Assembly: GCA_947503365.1 (NCBI GenBank)
Contig: CANNDT010000020.1
Span: forward strand, 1-53,440
Reading direction: 5' to 3'
DNA length: 53,440 nucleotides
Source of the DNA: CANNDT01 sp945876205
GTDB lineage: Bacteria; Acidobacteriota; Vicinamibacteria; Vicinamibacterales; UBA2999
How positions within the stretch are numbered: position 1 is the first letter of the stretch; every line of letters begins with the position of its first letter. A program made the translations under genes and the position numbers. Below, piece by piece: positions 9,419-17,715 of the stretch. The notes beneath the pieces are model-generated. The model made no database searches, was not told the DNA's origin, and was given only the letters and a program-made list of their open reading frames with translations.

Positions 9419-9464
9419 CTGGGTAAGCGTCCCTGGCTACCCAGCTACCCAGCGACCCAGCTAC
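9419..9464. repeat. Octamer repeat overlapping a stop codon
   Basis: Four near-perfect 8-bp units run from 9433 to 9464 (CTGGCTAC, CCAGCTAC, CCAGCGAC, CCAGCTAC). An opposed copy CTGGGTAAGC at 9419-9428 could fold back on GCTACCCAG. Read on the minus strand, the stop codon of the DRE-TIM gene (9463-9461) is the TAG inside the first GTAGCTGG unit, so the repeat begins exactly at the gene end. Confidence 0.65.
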
Positions 9465-10696
9465 GTGGTGACAGTCGCCTTCTGAAGCACCTGGTTCGCG
9501 ATCGCCTGGAACTCTTCCGGCGTCAACAGGTCCTTCTTCTCGAACGACTTCGCCTTCACGAGCTGCAGCATCGCCATCTTCTCTTCGTCGGTGGCCTTGA
9601 TGCCCAGCTTCTCGCACCACTCTTCCATCGAGGGCGGTCCGCTGTTCTTGCCGAGGACGATCGAGACCGGCTTCTGCCCGACGAGCTCGGGCGCGAAGGG
9701 AATCGACTCGAGCGGGTGACCGTCACGGCCGAGACGTACCCAGCCGGCGATGATGCCCGACTCCACTTCGTAGAGCTTCTCGCCCACGATCGGACGGTTC
9801 GGCGGCTGCGTGACCTTCGCGAGGTCCATGACGAACTTCGACGTCTCGACGAACTTCTCCGTCTTGATGCCGAGGTCCCGGTCATAGAGGCACAGCAGCG
9901 ACATGACGGTTTCTTCCATCGGCACGTTGCCGGCGCGCTCGCCGAGGCCAGTGACCGTCGTGTGCGCGACCGATGCCCCTGCCTGCAGCGCAGCAATGGT
10001 GTTGGCGACGCCCAGCCCAAAGTCCATGTGGCAGTGCGCCTCGACCGGCTTCTTCAGCCGCTCGATCACCTTCTTGACGACGTAGGCATACGCGTCAGGC
10101 GTCGTGCCGCCCATCGTGTCGGCCATGGTCAGCGCGTCCATGTGGCCTTCGGTGGCCACCTGCTCGCAGATGTCGAGGAAACGGCTGAGCTCGGTGCGGG
10201 TCGAGTCGATCGTGAAGAACACCGTGTAGAGCCCGGCTTCCTTGGCGGCGAGCGTCGTCTCGATCGACGCCTTCATGGCGCGCTCGATCGGCCAGCCGTA
10301 GCCGTGCTTGATCATGTGGTCGCTGGCGGGAATCTCGATGACGATGCCCGTGCAGCCGCATTCCTTGATGACTTTCACTTCCGACGGGATGCAGCGGGCG
10401 AAGCCGAAGATTTCAGCCTTCAGCCCGAGCGCGGCGATGTCAGAAATGGCGGCGCGATCCGGCGGAGACACGGCGGGCATGCCCGCCTCGATGCGGTGGA
10501 CGCCCATCGCGTCGAGCTTCTTCGCGATCGCCACCTTCTCTTCGCGGCGGAAGACGACGGCCGTCTGCTGCTCGCCATCACGAAGCGTGACGTCATGAAT
10601 CTTGATGTTCTTCGGGAACGCGTAGTTCTTCGTCACCTCTGGCAGGTAGTTCCAGGGACTGATGAACCACTTGTCTGTCTTCCACGGTTCCTTCAT
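9461..10696 (-). CDS. DRE-TIM acyltransferase (isopropylmalate/homocitrate synthase-like)
   Basis: A 411-residue enzyme of the DRE-TIM metallolyase superfamily, which condenses or cleaves acyl-CoA and 2-oxo acids. Visible motifs: DVTLRDGEQQ near the N-terminus (the LRDGEQ form is typical of isopropylmalate, homocitrate and citramalate synthases rather than HMG-CoA lyase), the metal-binding HCHMDFGLGVANT, and GLGERAGNVPMEE. The C-terminal part, about 120 residues (VLGKNSG and after), resembles the short helical region of homocitrate synthases. There is no LeuA allosteric domain. The start at 10696 is preferred because GAGAGG lies about 8 nt upstream; an upstream in-frame start at 10735 lacks one. 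It is single, with its own terminator. The precise substrate is not determinable. Confidence 0.87.
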   Translation of the reverse strand: MKEPWKTDKWFISPWNYLPEVTKNYAFPKNIKIHDVTLRDGEQQTAVVFRREEKVAIAKKLDAMGVHRIEAGMPAVSPPDRAAISDIAALGLKAEIFGFARCIPSEVKVIKECGCTGIVIEIPASDHMIKHGYGWPIERAMKASIETTLAAKEAGLYTVFFTIDSTRTELSRFLDICEQVATEGHMDALTMADTMGGTTPDAYAYVVKKVIERLKKPVEAHCHMDFGLGVANTIAALQAGASVAHTTVTGLGERAGNVPMEETVMSLLCLYDRDLGIKTEKFVETSKFVMDLAKVTQPPNRPIVGEKLYEVESGIIAGWVRLGRDGHPLESIPFAPELVGQKPVSIVLGKNSGPPSMEEWCEKLGIKATDEEKMAMLQLVKAKSFEKKDLLTPEEFQAIANQVLQKATVTT

Positions 10697-10734
10697 GTAG
10701 CTGCCTCTCAAAAACTTGTATGGGCGTTGCCGCA

Positions 10735-10781
10735 CCGAAGCCTGCGCGGGCGTGCCGCGCCGTAGCCTTGGCGAAGGCGGG
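10735..10781 (-). repeat. REP-like element, copy 1
   Basis: Reading leftward it starts CCCGCCTTCGCCAAGGCTAC and continues GGCGCGGCACGCCCGC. It matches copies at 27333 and 38646. It lies in the leader of the DRE-TIM gene, upstream of its Shine-Dalgarno. The plus-strand stretch 10782-10951 holds nothing else recognisable. Confidence 0.6.
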
Positions 10782-10951
10782 TGATGGAAACGTCAATGGT
10801 ACACCGCTGGCTGGGGTGCATCAAGAGGCCACTCGCGTGCGATAACGCTGAGGTGGTTGCCGAGTGAGTTCACATGTGAGGAATGTCTGGGAGACTTGAT
10901 TTACGGAAAGTGCCAGAACCTAACTCGGACCCATCCGCCCAGACCGCATGA

Positions 10952-11167
10952 TCAGAAGTGATACTTCACGGCGAACTGCATGACGCGCGGATCCCCGCTG
11001 TCAGGATGCGTCCGAATTCTGCATCGTTGATGGCGGTAATCGGGTTGCCCCACCGGAACCAGTTCAACGCGTTGAACTGGTTCGAGGCGCGCTTCGAGCC
11101 TCTGCGTCTTCAGGAACTGGAACGACCGCACGAGTGTGAGTGCGCTGTGGGCTGCGGGGCGGACCAT
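10952..11167 (-). pseudogene. Relic of a TonB-dependent receptor C-terminus
   Basis: Reading leftward this encodes TLVRSFQFLKTQRLEAR, then loses frame, then ends DPRVMQFAVKYHF and stop. It closely parallels the end of the intact receptor at 20124-23474 (SLVRSFRFRETHRLEAR and DPRIMQFAMKYQF). Between them, the shifted frame still reads FNALNWFRWGNP and EFGRILTAG. One inserted base near GAACCAGTTC and one missing base near GCGGGGATCC compensate each other. Only about the last 70 codons remain, with no upstream receptor sequence, so this is a decayed 3' fragment and not a functional gene. Confidence 0.85.
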
Positions 11168-11178
11168 CTGGTCCGCCC
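11157..11178. repeat. Inverted repeat after the heme-copper monooxygenase gene
   Basis: GGGCGGACCA (11157-11166) and TGGTCCGCCC (11169-11178) form a perfect 10-bp inverted repeat with a very short loop. It lies 24 nt past the stop codon of the minus-strand gene and shares its core GGGCGGACC with the terminator at 9378. It has no T-run on the leftward side, so it may be a weak terminator or an RNA-stabilising hairpin. Confidence 0.5.
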
Positions 11179-11202
11179 TCGCAGTCGATGTGCGCGTGCC
11201 GA

Positions 11203-12594
11203 TCAGTGCGCGGCCGAGGTGCTCAGCTGTTCGAGCGTCGGTCCCGAGGTACCCTTCGGCAACTTGGCCACGCCAGTGTCCTCGAACAACTTCGACGGGT
11301 CCTTGATGCGGGGGTCAACCAGGAAGCTCAGGAAGCAGTTCTGCATCTCGTCCCAGTTCTGCGGGCCCCAGAACACCACCTTGCCGGGATCGGGGTTGAA
11401 CCTGTTTTCCGTGGAGTTGTCGAAATGCGCGACCCCGATGACGCGGGTGCCCTTGGGCAGCGGCATGGGCTTGTCGAAGTCGACCCCTTGCTGCCAGTTG
11501 AAGTCCCACTTGGCCTTGTAGATCGTCTTCATCTCACCGGACGGGAGGATGAGGCGCACCTCGTAGTCCTTCCCGCGCAGGTGCATGTGCGGCTGAATGT
11601 AGACCAACTGCACGTTGTCGCCGACGACGGTCAGTTCGGACACGATTTCCTGATCGCGCTTGCCGGCCGGGATCACGAGATTGAAGGCCTGTGGACCCGA
11701 GTTGGAGAAGTAGCGGTACTTGGGAGGGTTCTTGACGAACTTGAGCGCGAGCCTGGAGCGGTCGGTCGTTTCCTTGCCGATCGCGGTGTAGTGCATGTTG
11801 AAGATGATGTCGGACCCCTTCGGGACGAACTTCGCCGATTCGTACTCGCTGAAGTCCTGTGCGCCGAGCCCTGGATTGTACTTGCCGAGCAGGTCCGCGG
11901 GCTCTTCTGCCGGTCCTTTGCCGGCACGCATGGTCGGGTCGGCGGTGTCGTAGGCCACGCCGGGCACGGCGTTCTTCATGAACGTCGATCCAGGCGGCCG
12001 AACGTTGACCCTCATGTGATGGACGGCCTTCGCATTGCCCGGTCGCAAGTCGGCGGCCATCACCCACCGGTCTTCCGGAAAGTTCACCTTGACCAGAATA
12101 TTCTGGTAGTTGATGGTGCCGGTCGCCTGCAGGGGGATGTCGAGCGGCATCTCGATGACCATGTCGGGCTCGAAGCCCCAGCCTTCGACCCACTTCACCG
12201 GCTCGGGTTTGTCCTTGGCGGCGCCTTCTGGTGCATTGCCGTCCACCCACGCGGCCAACGTCTTGATGTCGGCCTCGCTCAGCCGCTTGTCATTGCTGAA
12301 ATGGCCATACGCGGGATCGGCGAACCAGGGTGGCATCTTCTTGGAGATCACGGCGGCCTTCATGGCCTTTGCCCACGGTCGCGCGTCCTGATAGGTGATC
12401 AAGGACATCGGGGCGACCTCGCCGGGCCGATGGCACGTCTGGCAGTTCTTCTGCAGGATGGGCAGCACGTCCTTGTTGAAAGTGACAGTGCTATTGCTGC
12501 TCTCGGAACCTTCCTGCGCCGTGGCTCGCATCGAAGCGGCCATCGCCATGGCGCCAACCAGAAGCCCAGCAAGAGCCACATTCTTCCAAGACAT
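11203..12594 (-). CDS. Cytochrome c / copper type II monooxygenase fusion
   Basis: A 463-residue exported protein with a signal peptide (cleavage near ATAQ). The N-terminal c-type heme domain has CQTCH at 51-55. The rest resembles the copper type II, ascorbate-dependent monooxygenase (PHM/DBH) family. All six copper ligands expected from that family can be placed: H192 and H193 (VHHMR) and H268 (FNMHYT) for the CuH site; H336, H338 (PHMHLRG) and M417 (WDEMQNCF) for the CuM site. The likely reaction is O2-dependent hydroxylation of a C-H bond in the periplasm, with the attached heme as a plausible electron donor in place of ascorbate. The start is supported by GAGGAG 9-14 nt upstream. It is divergent from the CHRD/PQQ operon. 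Confidence 0.88.
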   Translation of the reverse strand: MSWKNVALAGLLVGAMAMAASMRATAQEGSESSNSTVTFNKDVLPILQKNCQTCHRPGEVAPMSLITYQDARPWAKAMKAAVISKKMPPWFADPAYGHFSNDKRLSEADIKTLAAWVDGNAPEGAAKDKPEPVKWVEGWGFEPDMVIEMPLDIPLQATGTINYQNILVKVNFPEDRWVMAADLRPGNAKAVHHMRVNVRPPGSTFMKNAVPGVAYDTADPTMRAGKGPAEEPADLLGKYNPGLGAQDFSEYESAKFVPKGSDIIFNMHYTAIGKETTDRSRLALKFVKNPPKYRYFSNSGPQAFNLVIPAGKRDQEIVSELTVVGDNVQLVYIQPHMHLRGKDYEVRLILPSGEMKTIYKAKWDFNWQQGVDFDKPMPLPKGTRVIGVAHFDNSTENRFNPDPGKVVFWGPQNWDEMQNCFLSFLVDPRIKDPSKLFEDTGVAKLPKGTSGPTLEQLSTSAAH

Positions 12595-12631
12595 ATCCTT
12601 ACTCTCCTCGCGTTAGAACCACCGAATTGCA

Positions 12632-12645
12632 CCTAACTCGTTAGG
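12632..12645. promoter_or_regulatory. Palindrome CCTAACTCGTTAGG between divergent genes
   Basis: A perfect 6-bp inverted repeat with a 2-bp centre lies 38 nt upstream of the monooxygenase start and 162 nt upstream of the CHRD start. The position in a divergent regulatory region fits a dimeric repressor or activator site; no known operator is recognised. Confidence 0.35.
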
Positions 12646-12806
12646 CTGCTTGTACTCTAGATTCAACAAAATTGCTACGACTTTGTTCTGCGCTCGCAGA
12701 GAACCTCACCGATCCGGCCTGCCACCGTGCTATCATCCAGCCCTTAATTTTCCGCAAAATACGAGGCTTTGGGCATGCGCCTCAGCCGTCTGGAGCCCCC
12801 AAGGCG

Positions 12807-13244
12807 ATGACACTCACGCGAGCTGTTTCGACCCTTCTCCTGCTGACGGCCGTCGCCGGCGGCAATCCCACAGTTTTGGCCCAGGCCGCCCCCACCTACA
12901 AGGCTCGCCTGTCCACGGTTCCGGTTGAAGCCTCGACCGCGGCGGGGCTCACCGGGTCGGGTTCGGCGACCGCCACGCTCAAAGGCACGACGCTGGTGGT
13001 CACTGGCACCTTTCAGGGTCTGCAGACCCCCGCAACCACCGCACGCGTCCACGTGGGCCCCAAGGGCATTCGCGGCCCCGCCGTGCTCGACCTGGTCGTC
13101 ACCAAGGCCGTCACCGGTAGCATCGCTGGCGAACTGGCGCTGACACCGGCGCAGGTGGACCACCTGAAACGCAACCGGCTATACATTCAGATTCAGAGCG
13201 AAAAGGCCCCTGGGGGAAATCTCTGGGGCTGGCTGCTTCCGTAG
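12807..13244 (+). CDS. Exported CHRD-domain protein
   Basis: A 145-residue protein with a signal peptide (LLLLTAVAGGNPTVLAQA) and a single CHRD-like beta domain: YKARLSTVP at the start, then GSGSATATLKGTTLVV and ARVHVGPKG, ending NLWGWLLP. CHRD domains are known from chordin and from many exported bacterial proteins, where their function is unsettled. The ATG at 12807 is chosen because it begins a clean signal peptide; an upstream frame from 12672 would bury it. The PQQ dehydrogenase begins 12 nt downstream, so the two are co-transcribed. Confidence 0.75.
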   Translation: MTLTRAVSTLLLLTAVAGGNPTVLAQAAPTYKARLSTVPVEASTAAGLTGSGSATATLKGTTLVVTGTFQGLQTPATTARVHVGPKGIRGPAVLDLVVTKAVTGSIAGELALTPAQVDHLKRNRLYIQIQSEKAPGGNLWGWLLP

Positions 13245-13255
13245 GAGTCGTATCG

Positions 13256-15409
13256 ATGTCCACGCACAGGTTCAGGCTCCTTACATCGGCGTGCATAGGC
13301 CTGTGCGCGCTCGCGGTGATCGCCGCGCAACAGGCGTCGGCGCCCATCTACACGGCAGCCCAGGCCACCGCCGGCCGCGCGGCCTACACGACGACCTGTG
13401 CCGGATGCCATCAGCCCGACCTCGGCGGCCTGAACGAGGCGCCGCAGCTCGCCGGCGGCAACTTCATGAATTCGTGGAACGCGTCCACCACCGCTGATCT
13501 CGTCGGGCTCATCACAAAGACCATGCCCCCGGGCGCTCCCGGGTCGGTGGATGCGGTCACGGCCACGAACATCGCGGCCTACATCCTCCAGGCGAACGGC
13601 GCGGCAGCGGGACCCCAGGCGCTCACACCCACGACGGCCGCTCGCATCGGCACGATCGCGATGCAAGCCGCAGCGACGCAGACGCCCGCGGCTCTCCCTT
13701 CCCCGGTGGGCCGTGGCGCCGCAGCGGGAGCGGCGGCTGCGCGGGCGCCGGCGGGACGCACGGTCGCCGGAGAGGTGTCCGGCTATGTGCCGGTGACAGA
13801 CGAGATGCTTCGCACGCCGCCCGCGGGCGACTGGCTGATGGCGCGGCGCAACTACCAGGCCTGGAGTTACAGCCCCCTCAATCAGATTACGCGCGACAAC
13901 GTGAAGAGGTTGCGCCTCGCCTGGGTGTGGAACATGAACGAGAGTGGCCAGGGCACGGCTGGAAGCCAGCCCATGCCGCTCGCCCACAACGGCATCCTCT
14001 ATCTCGTGCACACCGGCAACGTGGTTCAGGCGCTCAACGGCCGCACCGGCGATCTGATTTGGGAGTACCGCGCAGGCCCGGAACAGGGCGGCGGTCCCAT
14101 GCGCGACATGGCGATCTATCAGGACAAGGTGTTCATCGCCACCAGCGACGCCCGCATGGTGGCGATCGATGCCCGCAACGGTACCCGGGTGTGGGAGACG
14201 CGCTTCGCCGACCACGACAAGGGCTTCATGGACGTGTCGGGACCGCTCGCGGTCAGAGGCAAGCTCATCCAGGGTCTCGCCGGCTGCTCGCGCTTCACGG
14301 GAGACGGCTGCTACATCACGGCGCTCGATGCGGCAACGGGCAAGATCGCATGGCAGTTCAATACCATCGCGCGACCCGGCGAGCCCGGCGGCGATACCTG
14401 GGGCTCACAGCCGCAGACGTTCCGCGCCGGCGGTGAGACCTGGGTCACCGGCAGCTACGATCCCGACCTCAACCTCACTTACTGGGGCACCGCGCAGGCG
14501 AAACCGTGGGTGCCGGCCAGCCGAGGCATGAAGGCGCTGGACAAAGCCCTGTACACGAGCTCGACGCTGGCGCTCAATCCCGATACCGGGAAGCTCGTCT
14601 GGCACTTCCAGCATGCGCCCGGAGAGGCCCTCGACCTGGACGAAGTCTTCGAACGCGTGCTCATCGACGTCGACGGACGCAAGCTTCTCTTCACGGTCGG
14701 CAAGCCGGGCATCCTCTGGAAGCTCGACCGTCAGACGGGCCAGTTCCTGGGGTACAAGGAAACCGTCTTCCAGAATATTTTCGACGACATCGACCCGAAG
14801 ACCGGCACGCCGACCTACCGCAGCGACATCCTCGAAGCGAAGGTGGGACAGGCGGTGACCGCGTGCCCCAGCACGTTCGGTGGGCATAACTGGCAGGCGA
14901 TGAGCTACCACCCCGGGGCCGGACTTCTCGTGATTCCCCTCAACCAGTCGTGCCTCGAGATAGCCGGACGAGGGGGCGAGCTCAAGGCAGGGGCCTCCGG
15001 CCCGGGCGCCGCTCGCGGCTGGTTCGAGATGCCGGGTACCGACGGCAAGCTCGGCAAGCTCGCCGCGTTCGACGTGAGGACGATGAAGGAGGTCTGGAGC
15101 TACCAGCAGCGGGCGTCGTTCCTGACGTCGGTGCTCTCGACTGGTGGCGACCTCGCGTTTGTCGGCGATCTGGATCGCAACTTCCGTGCGTTCGACGTCC
15201 GGTCAGGGAAGATCCTGTGGCAGACGCGGCTGGGTACGTCGGTGCAGGGGTTTCCGATCTCGTTCACCGCCGACGGGAAGCAGTACGTCGCGGTGACCAC
15301 CGGGCTGGGCGGAGGGAGCCCGCGCCAGGTGCCACGCCTGCTGACGCCCGAGATCATTTACCCGCTCAGCGGGAACTCGTTGTACGTGTTTGAACTGGCG
15401 GAGAACTGA
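13256..15409 (+). CDS. Cytochrome c-PQQ beta-propeller dehydrogenase
   Basis: A 717-residue exported quinoprotein. After a signal peptide, a short c-type cytochrome domain carries CAGCH at 48-52 with a methionine (KTMPPGAP) as likely sixth ligand. An Ala-rich linker (about 110-175) leads to an eight-bladed PQQ propeller of alcohol dehydrogenase type, with repeated blade motifs (ALNGRTGDLIWEYRAG, AIDARNGTRVWETRF, ALDAATGKIAWQF, KLDRQTGQFLGY). It probably oxidises an alcohol or aldehyde in the periplasm and passes electrons to the attached heme. In most quinohemoprotein dehydrogenases the heme is C-terminal; here it is N-terminal. The start has AGGAG 8-12 nt upstream. The next gene starts 12 nt after it. 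Confidence 0.9.
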   Translation: MSTHRFRLLTSACIGLCALAVIAAQQASAPIYTAAQATAGRAAYTTTCAGCHQPDLGGLNEAPQLAGGNFMNSWNASTTADLVGLITKTMPPGAPGSVDAVTATNIAAYILQANGAAAGPQALTPTTAARIGTIAMQAAATQTPAALPSPVGRGAAAGAAAARAPAGRTVAGEVSGYVPVTDEMLRTPPAGDWLMARRNYQAWSYSPLNQITRDNVKRLRLAWVWNMNESGQGTAGSQPMPLAHNGILYLVHTGNVVQALNGRTGDLIWEYRAGPEQGGGPMRDMAIYQDKVFIATSDARMVAIDARNGTRVWETRFADHDKGFMDVSGPLAVRGKLIQGLAGCSRFTGDGCYITALDAATGKIAWQFNTIARPGEPGGDTWGSQPQTFRAGGETWVTGSYDPDLNLTYWGTAQAKPWVPASRGMKALDKALYTSSTLALNPDTGKLVWHFQHAPGEALDLDEVFERVLIDVDGRKLLFTVGKPGILWKLDRQTGQFLGYKETVFQNIFDDIDPKTGTPTYRSDILEAKVGQAVTACPSTFGGHNWQAMSYHPGAGLLVIPLNQSCLEIAGRGGELKAGASGPGAARGWFEMPGTDGKLGKLAAFDVRTMKEVWSYQQRASFLTSVLSTGGDLAFVGDLDRNFRAFDVRSGKILWQTRLGTSVQGFPISFTADGKQYVAVTTGLGGGSPRQVPRLLTPEIIYPLSGNSLYVFELAEN

Positions 15410-15421
15410 GTGGGGCATCGA

Positions 15422-16405
15422 ATGAAGAACCTGTCTCGCGTCATCGCGTGTGCCATAGCCACGCTCGCGGTCGCTCTGTCCCAACCCCACGCTCAGGCGA
15501 CGCAGGTCCCCTCCACCACGTCCGACACTCAGGCGCCGATCACCGGGTGGTTCTGCCCGATGCATCAGGACCACACCTCGCACGAATCCGGACGATGCCC
15601 GATCTGCGGCATGGCCTTGATCCCGGGTAATCCGTACGACACGCGCGACTACGTGCTCGACTTCACGACGTCGCCTGCGGCGGTCGCACCAGGGACGCCC
15701 TTCACGATGACGTTCAGGGTGCGTCATCCAGGCACAGGCGAGGTGGTGAAGAACTACGAAGTGGTGCACGACAAGCGGTATCACCTGTTCGTGATCAGCC
15801 AGGACCTCACCGTCTTCGAGCACGTGCATCCGGAATTGCAGGCAGATGGTTCGTGGGCGTTGACGATGACGCTTCCCAAGCCCGGGTACTATCGGGTGCT
15901 GTCCGACTTCGTTCCCGGCGGCGGAGCGCCGCAGTTTCTGGGCCGGACGCTGATGACGGGCGGCTTCGATGAGGAGTTGGAGTCGCAGGGCGCGCACCTC
16001 GAACCGGACGTGGTGCTCAGGAAAACCGTCGACTCCATTACAGCCTCGGTCGAACTCGACCCGTCGCCGTTTGTCGCCGGCCAGTACGGCCACCTTCGAT
16101 TCATGCTGACCGATGCGACCACCGGCGAGCCGATTACGGACCTGCAGCCGTACCTGGGTGCGTTTGGCCACACTCTGATACTCAGCGAGGACCTGCTGGA
16201 CTACGTGCACTCGCATCCCAGCGAATATGCCGAGCAGGAGGTGTCAAAGGGATTCGGCGGGCCTGCCGTCACCTTCGAGGGCTACATGCCGCGCCCTGGG
16301 CGGTATCGTTCGTGGACCCAGTTCCTGCGGAAGGATCACCTCACAACGGTGTCGTTCACCTTCACCGTCCTGGCGCTGGAGGACGCGGTTCGAACGCAGC
16401 CGTGA
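15422..16405 (+). CDS. Exported heavy-metal-binding (CPMH...CPxCGM) protein
   Basis: A 327-residue protein with a signal peptide ending near SQPHAQ. Directly behind it is a heavy-metal-binding domain: WFCPMHQDH at about 44-52 and RCPICGMALIP some ten residues on, the pattern seen at the N-terminus of copper/silver efflux adaptors. The remaining 250 residues are beta-rich with several histidine clusters (FEHVHPEL, YVHSHPSEY). Copper or silver binding is the best guess, which fits a location between a PQQ dehydrogenase and copper-monooxygenase-like genes. A GTG at 15410 abutting the previous stop codon is an alternative start. Its 3' end overlaps the convergent gene by 44 nt. Confidence 0.8.
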   Translation: MKNLSRVIACAIATLAVALSQPHAQATQVPSTTSDTQAPITGWFCPMHQDHTSHESGRCPICGMALIPGNPYDTRDYVLDFTTSPAAVAPGTPFTMTFRVRHPGTGEVVKNYEVVHDKRYHLFVISQDLTVFEHVHPELQADGSWALTMTLPKPGYYRVLSDFVPGGGAPQFLGRTLMTGGFDEELESQGAHLEPDVVLRKTVDSITASVELDPSPFVAGQYGHLRFMLTDATTGEPITDLQPYLGAFGHTLILSEDLLDYVHSHPSEYAEQEVSKGFGGPAVTFEGYMPRPGRYRSWTQFLRKDHLTTVSFTFTVLALEDAVRTQP

Positions 16406-17540
16406 GGCCTCCGGGAGCCGCCTCGTAGCTGCTGAACGTCAACGTGAACTGCGACGGCCTCTGGCCGGGGGTAGGGTCGAAATGGGCGACCGCCTGCACG
16501 ACCGAGCCCTTCGGCAACGTCAGCGGCTGCCGAAGGACGTAGGACGTCTGCCATTCCTGACGAAACTTCCTGATCCACAGCAGTACCTGCGACGAGCCGT
16601 CCGGTCGCTTCGCCTTCACCTCAATCGATCGTCCTCCCGGCCCCATCTCCGGGCGCATCTCGACAATCGACGTGTCGCTCGGCACCACCATCATGGCGGT
16701 CAGCCGTGGCGCGAATGCGCCAGCCGCCGCCGGCGCCTGTACCGGTTTCAGTACGGTGGTCGCCATCTCACGAGCCGGCCGGTTGGCGGTGAAATAGAGT
16801 CCGAGGCGGGGCGTATCGACGACGAGGTCGGACACGGGCTGATACAAGACATCAATCGCGATTTGCGCGCCCGCTGGCATTCTGATTCCAGCATCGTCGG
16901 GCACCTGCATGGTAGTACGCCACGGGGTCCAGGCGCCCAGGTACTGCCCCGTGTCGGCGAGCGAGAAGAACGCCGCGCGGACGACCCGCGTGTCGGCCGG
17001 TTTGTAATCGAACGCCCGAAGCCATCGCTCCTGGGTCACCGCCGTGTCCATGATGATGCGGGTGAACCCCGCCGGGCGTCCCTGCTCGACGCGCGTCCCG
17101 GCGCTGGCGGTCAACAAGACGTCGGGATTCCCGAGCATCCAGTGCGTGCTGTGATCCAGATATGCCGACGGCTCGCCCTCGCCCTTCGGCGTGCCTCCAT
17201 CGATCCAGGAGATGAGGAAGTCGCGTTCGCGTGTCGTGAGGCCGAGATCGTTGGCAAACTCGCCATAGCCTCGTTCGGCCGGCCAGGGCGGCATCCGCCG
17301 TTCGAGAATCTCCTCCTTGATCGCAACAGCCCAGGGGCGCGCCTCTTCATATGTCGCGAGGGACATGGCCATGCCTCCGGCGGCATGACACTGGAGGCAC
17401 TTGCTCTGGAAGAGCGTGGCGATTTCCCGGTTGAACAGTACCGTCGTGGTGATCGGATTGTGTGGAGACGCCTCCCGTGGCCAGAAGAGCCCGACCGCGA
17501 TCGCGCACCCGGCCGCAACGGTCACGAGGAACCTGTTCAC
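16362..17540 (-). CDS. Cytochrome c / monooxygenase-fold protein without copper ligands
   Basis: A 392-residue exported paralogue of the protein at 11203-12594. From a GTG at 17540 it has a signal anchor and a heme motif CLQCH at 48-52, and the family segment YEEARPWAVAIKEEILERRMPPW is conserved. The monooxygenase fold follows in the same order, but every copper ligand is replaced. The HH pair aligns with RA (VVRAAFF), the NMHY histidine with L (DVLYQP), and the HMH motif with EMG (RPEMGPGG). No methionine is found at the last site. It should bind heme but not copper in the usual sites, so an electron-transfer or binding role is more likely than oxygenation. An upstream GTG at 17609 is possible but lacks a signal peptide at its N-terminus. 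Confidence 0.82.
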   Translation of the reverse strand: MNRFLVTVAAGCAIAVGLFWPREASPHNPITTTVLFNREIATLFQSKCLQCHAAGGMAMSLATYEEARPWAVAIKEEILERRMPPWPAERGYGEFANDLGLTTRERDFLISWIDGGTPKGEGEPSAYLDHSTHWMLGNPDVLLTASAGTRVEQGRPAGFTRIIMDTAVTQERWLRAFDYKPADTRVVRAAFFSLADTGQYLGAWTPWRTTMQVPDDAGIRMPAGAQIAIDVLYQPVSDLVVDTPRLGLYFTANRPAREMATTVLKPVQAPAAAGAFAPRLTAMMVVPSDTSIVEMRPEMGPGGRSIEVKAKRPDGSSQVLLWIRKFRQEWQTSYVLRQPLTLPKGSVVQAVAHFDPTPGQRPSQFTLTFSSYEAAPGGLTAAFEPRPPAPGR

Positions 17541-17715
17541 GGTCGAATTGTAGCGCCTCAGGCCATCGTGTTGCGCGGCGATTGCAAGGTTGATACAGTG
17601 CCTCCACACTTCCGCTTTCGAGGCATTTCAGAGGCAAGGCTGGACCCGCCTCGCGTGAGCGCTGGACCGGGTCACACGCTGTGACGACGTGACCGATCAG
17701 GAGGACAAGATTCAG

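Noticed and set aside
11140..12636. Open frame of 498 codons on the plus strand
   Set aside because: Antisense to the heme-copper monooxygenase, which has clear ligands and a signal peptide.
16227..17684. Open frame of 485 codons on the plus strand
   Set aside because: Antisense to the second cytochrome/monooxygenase-like gene; Arg-rich shadow composition.
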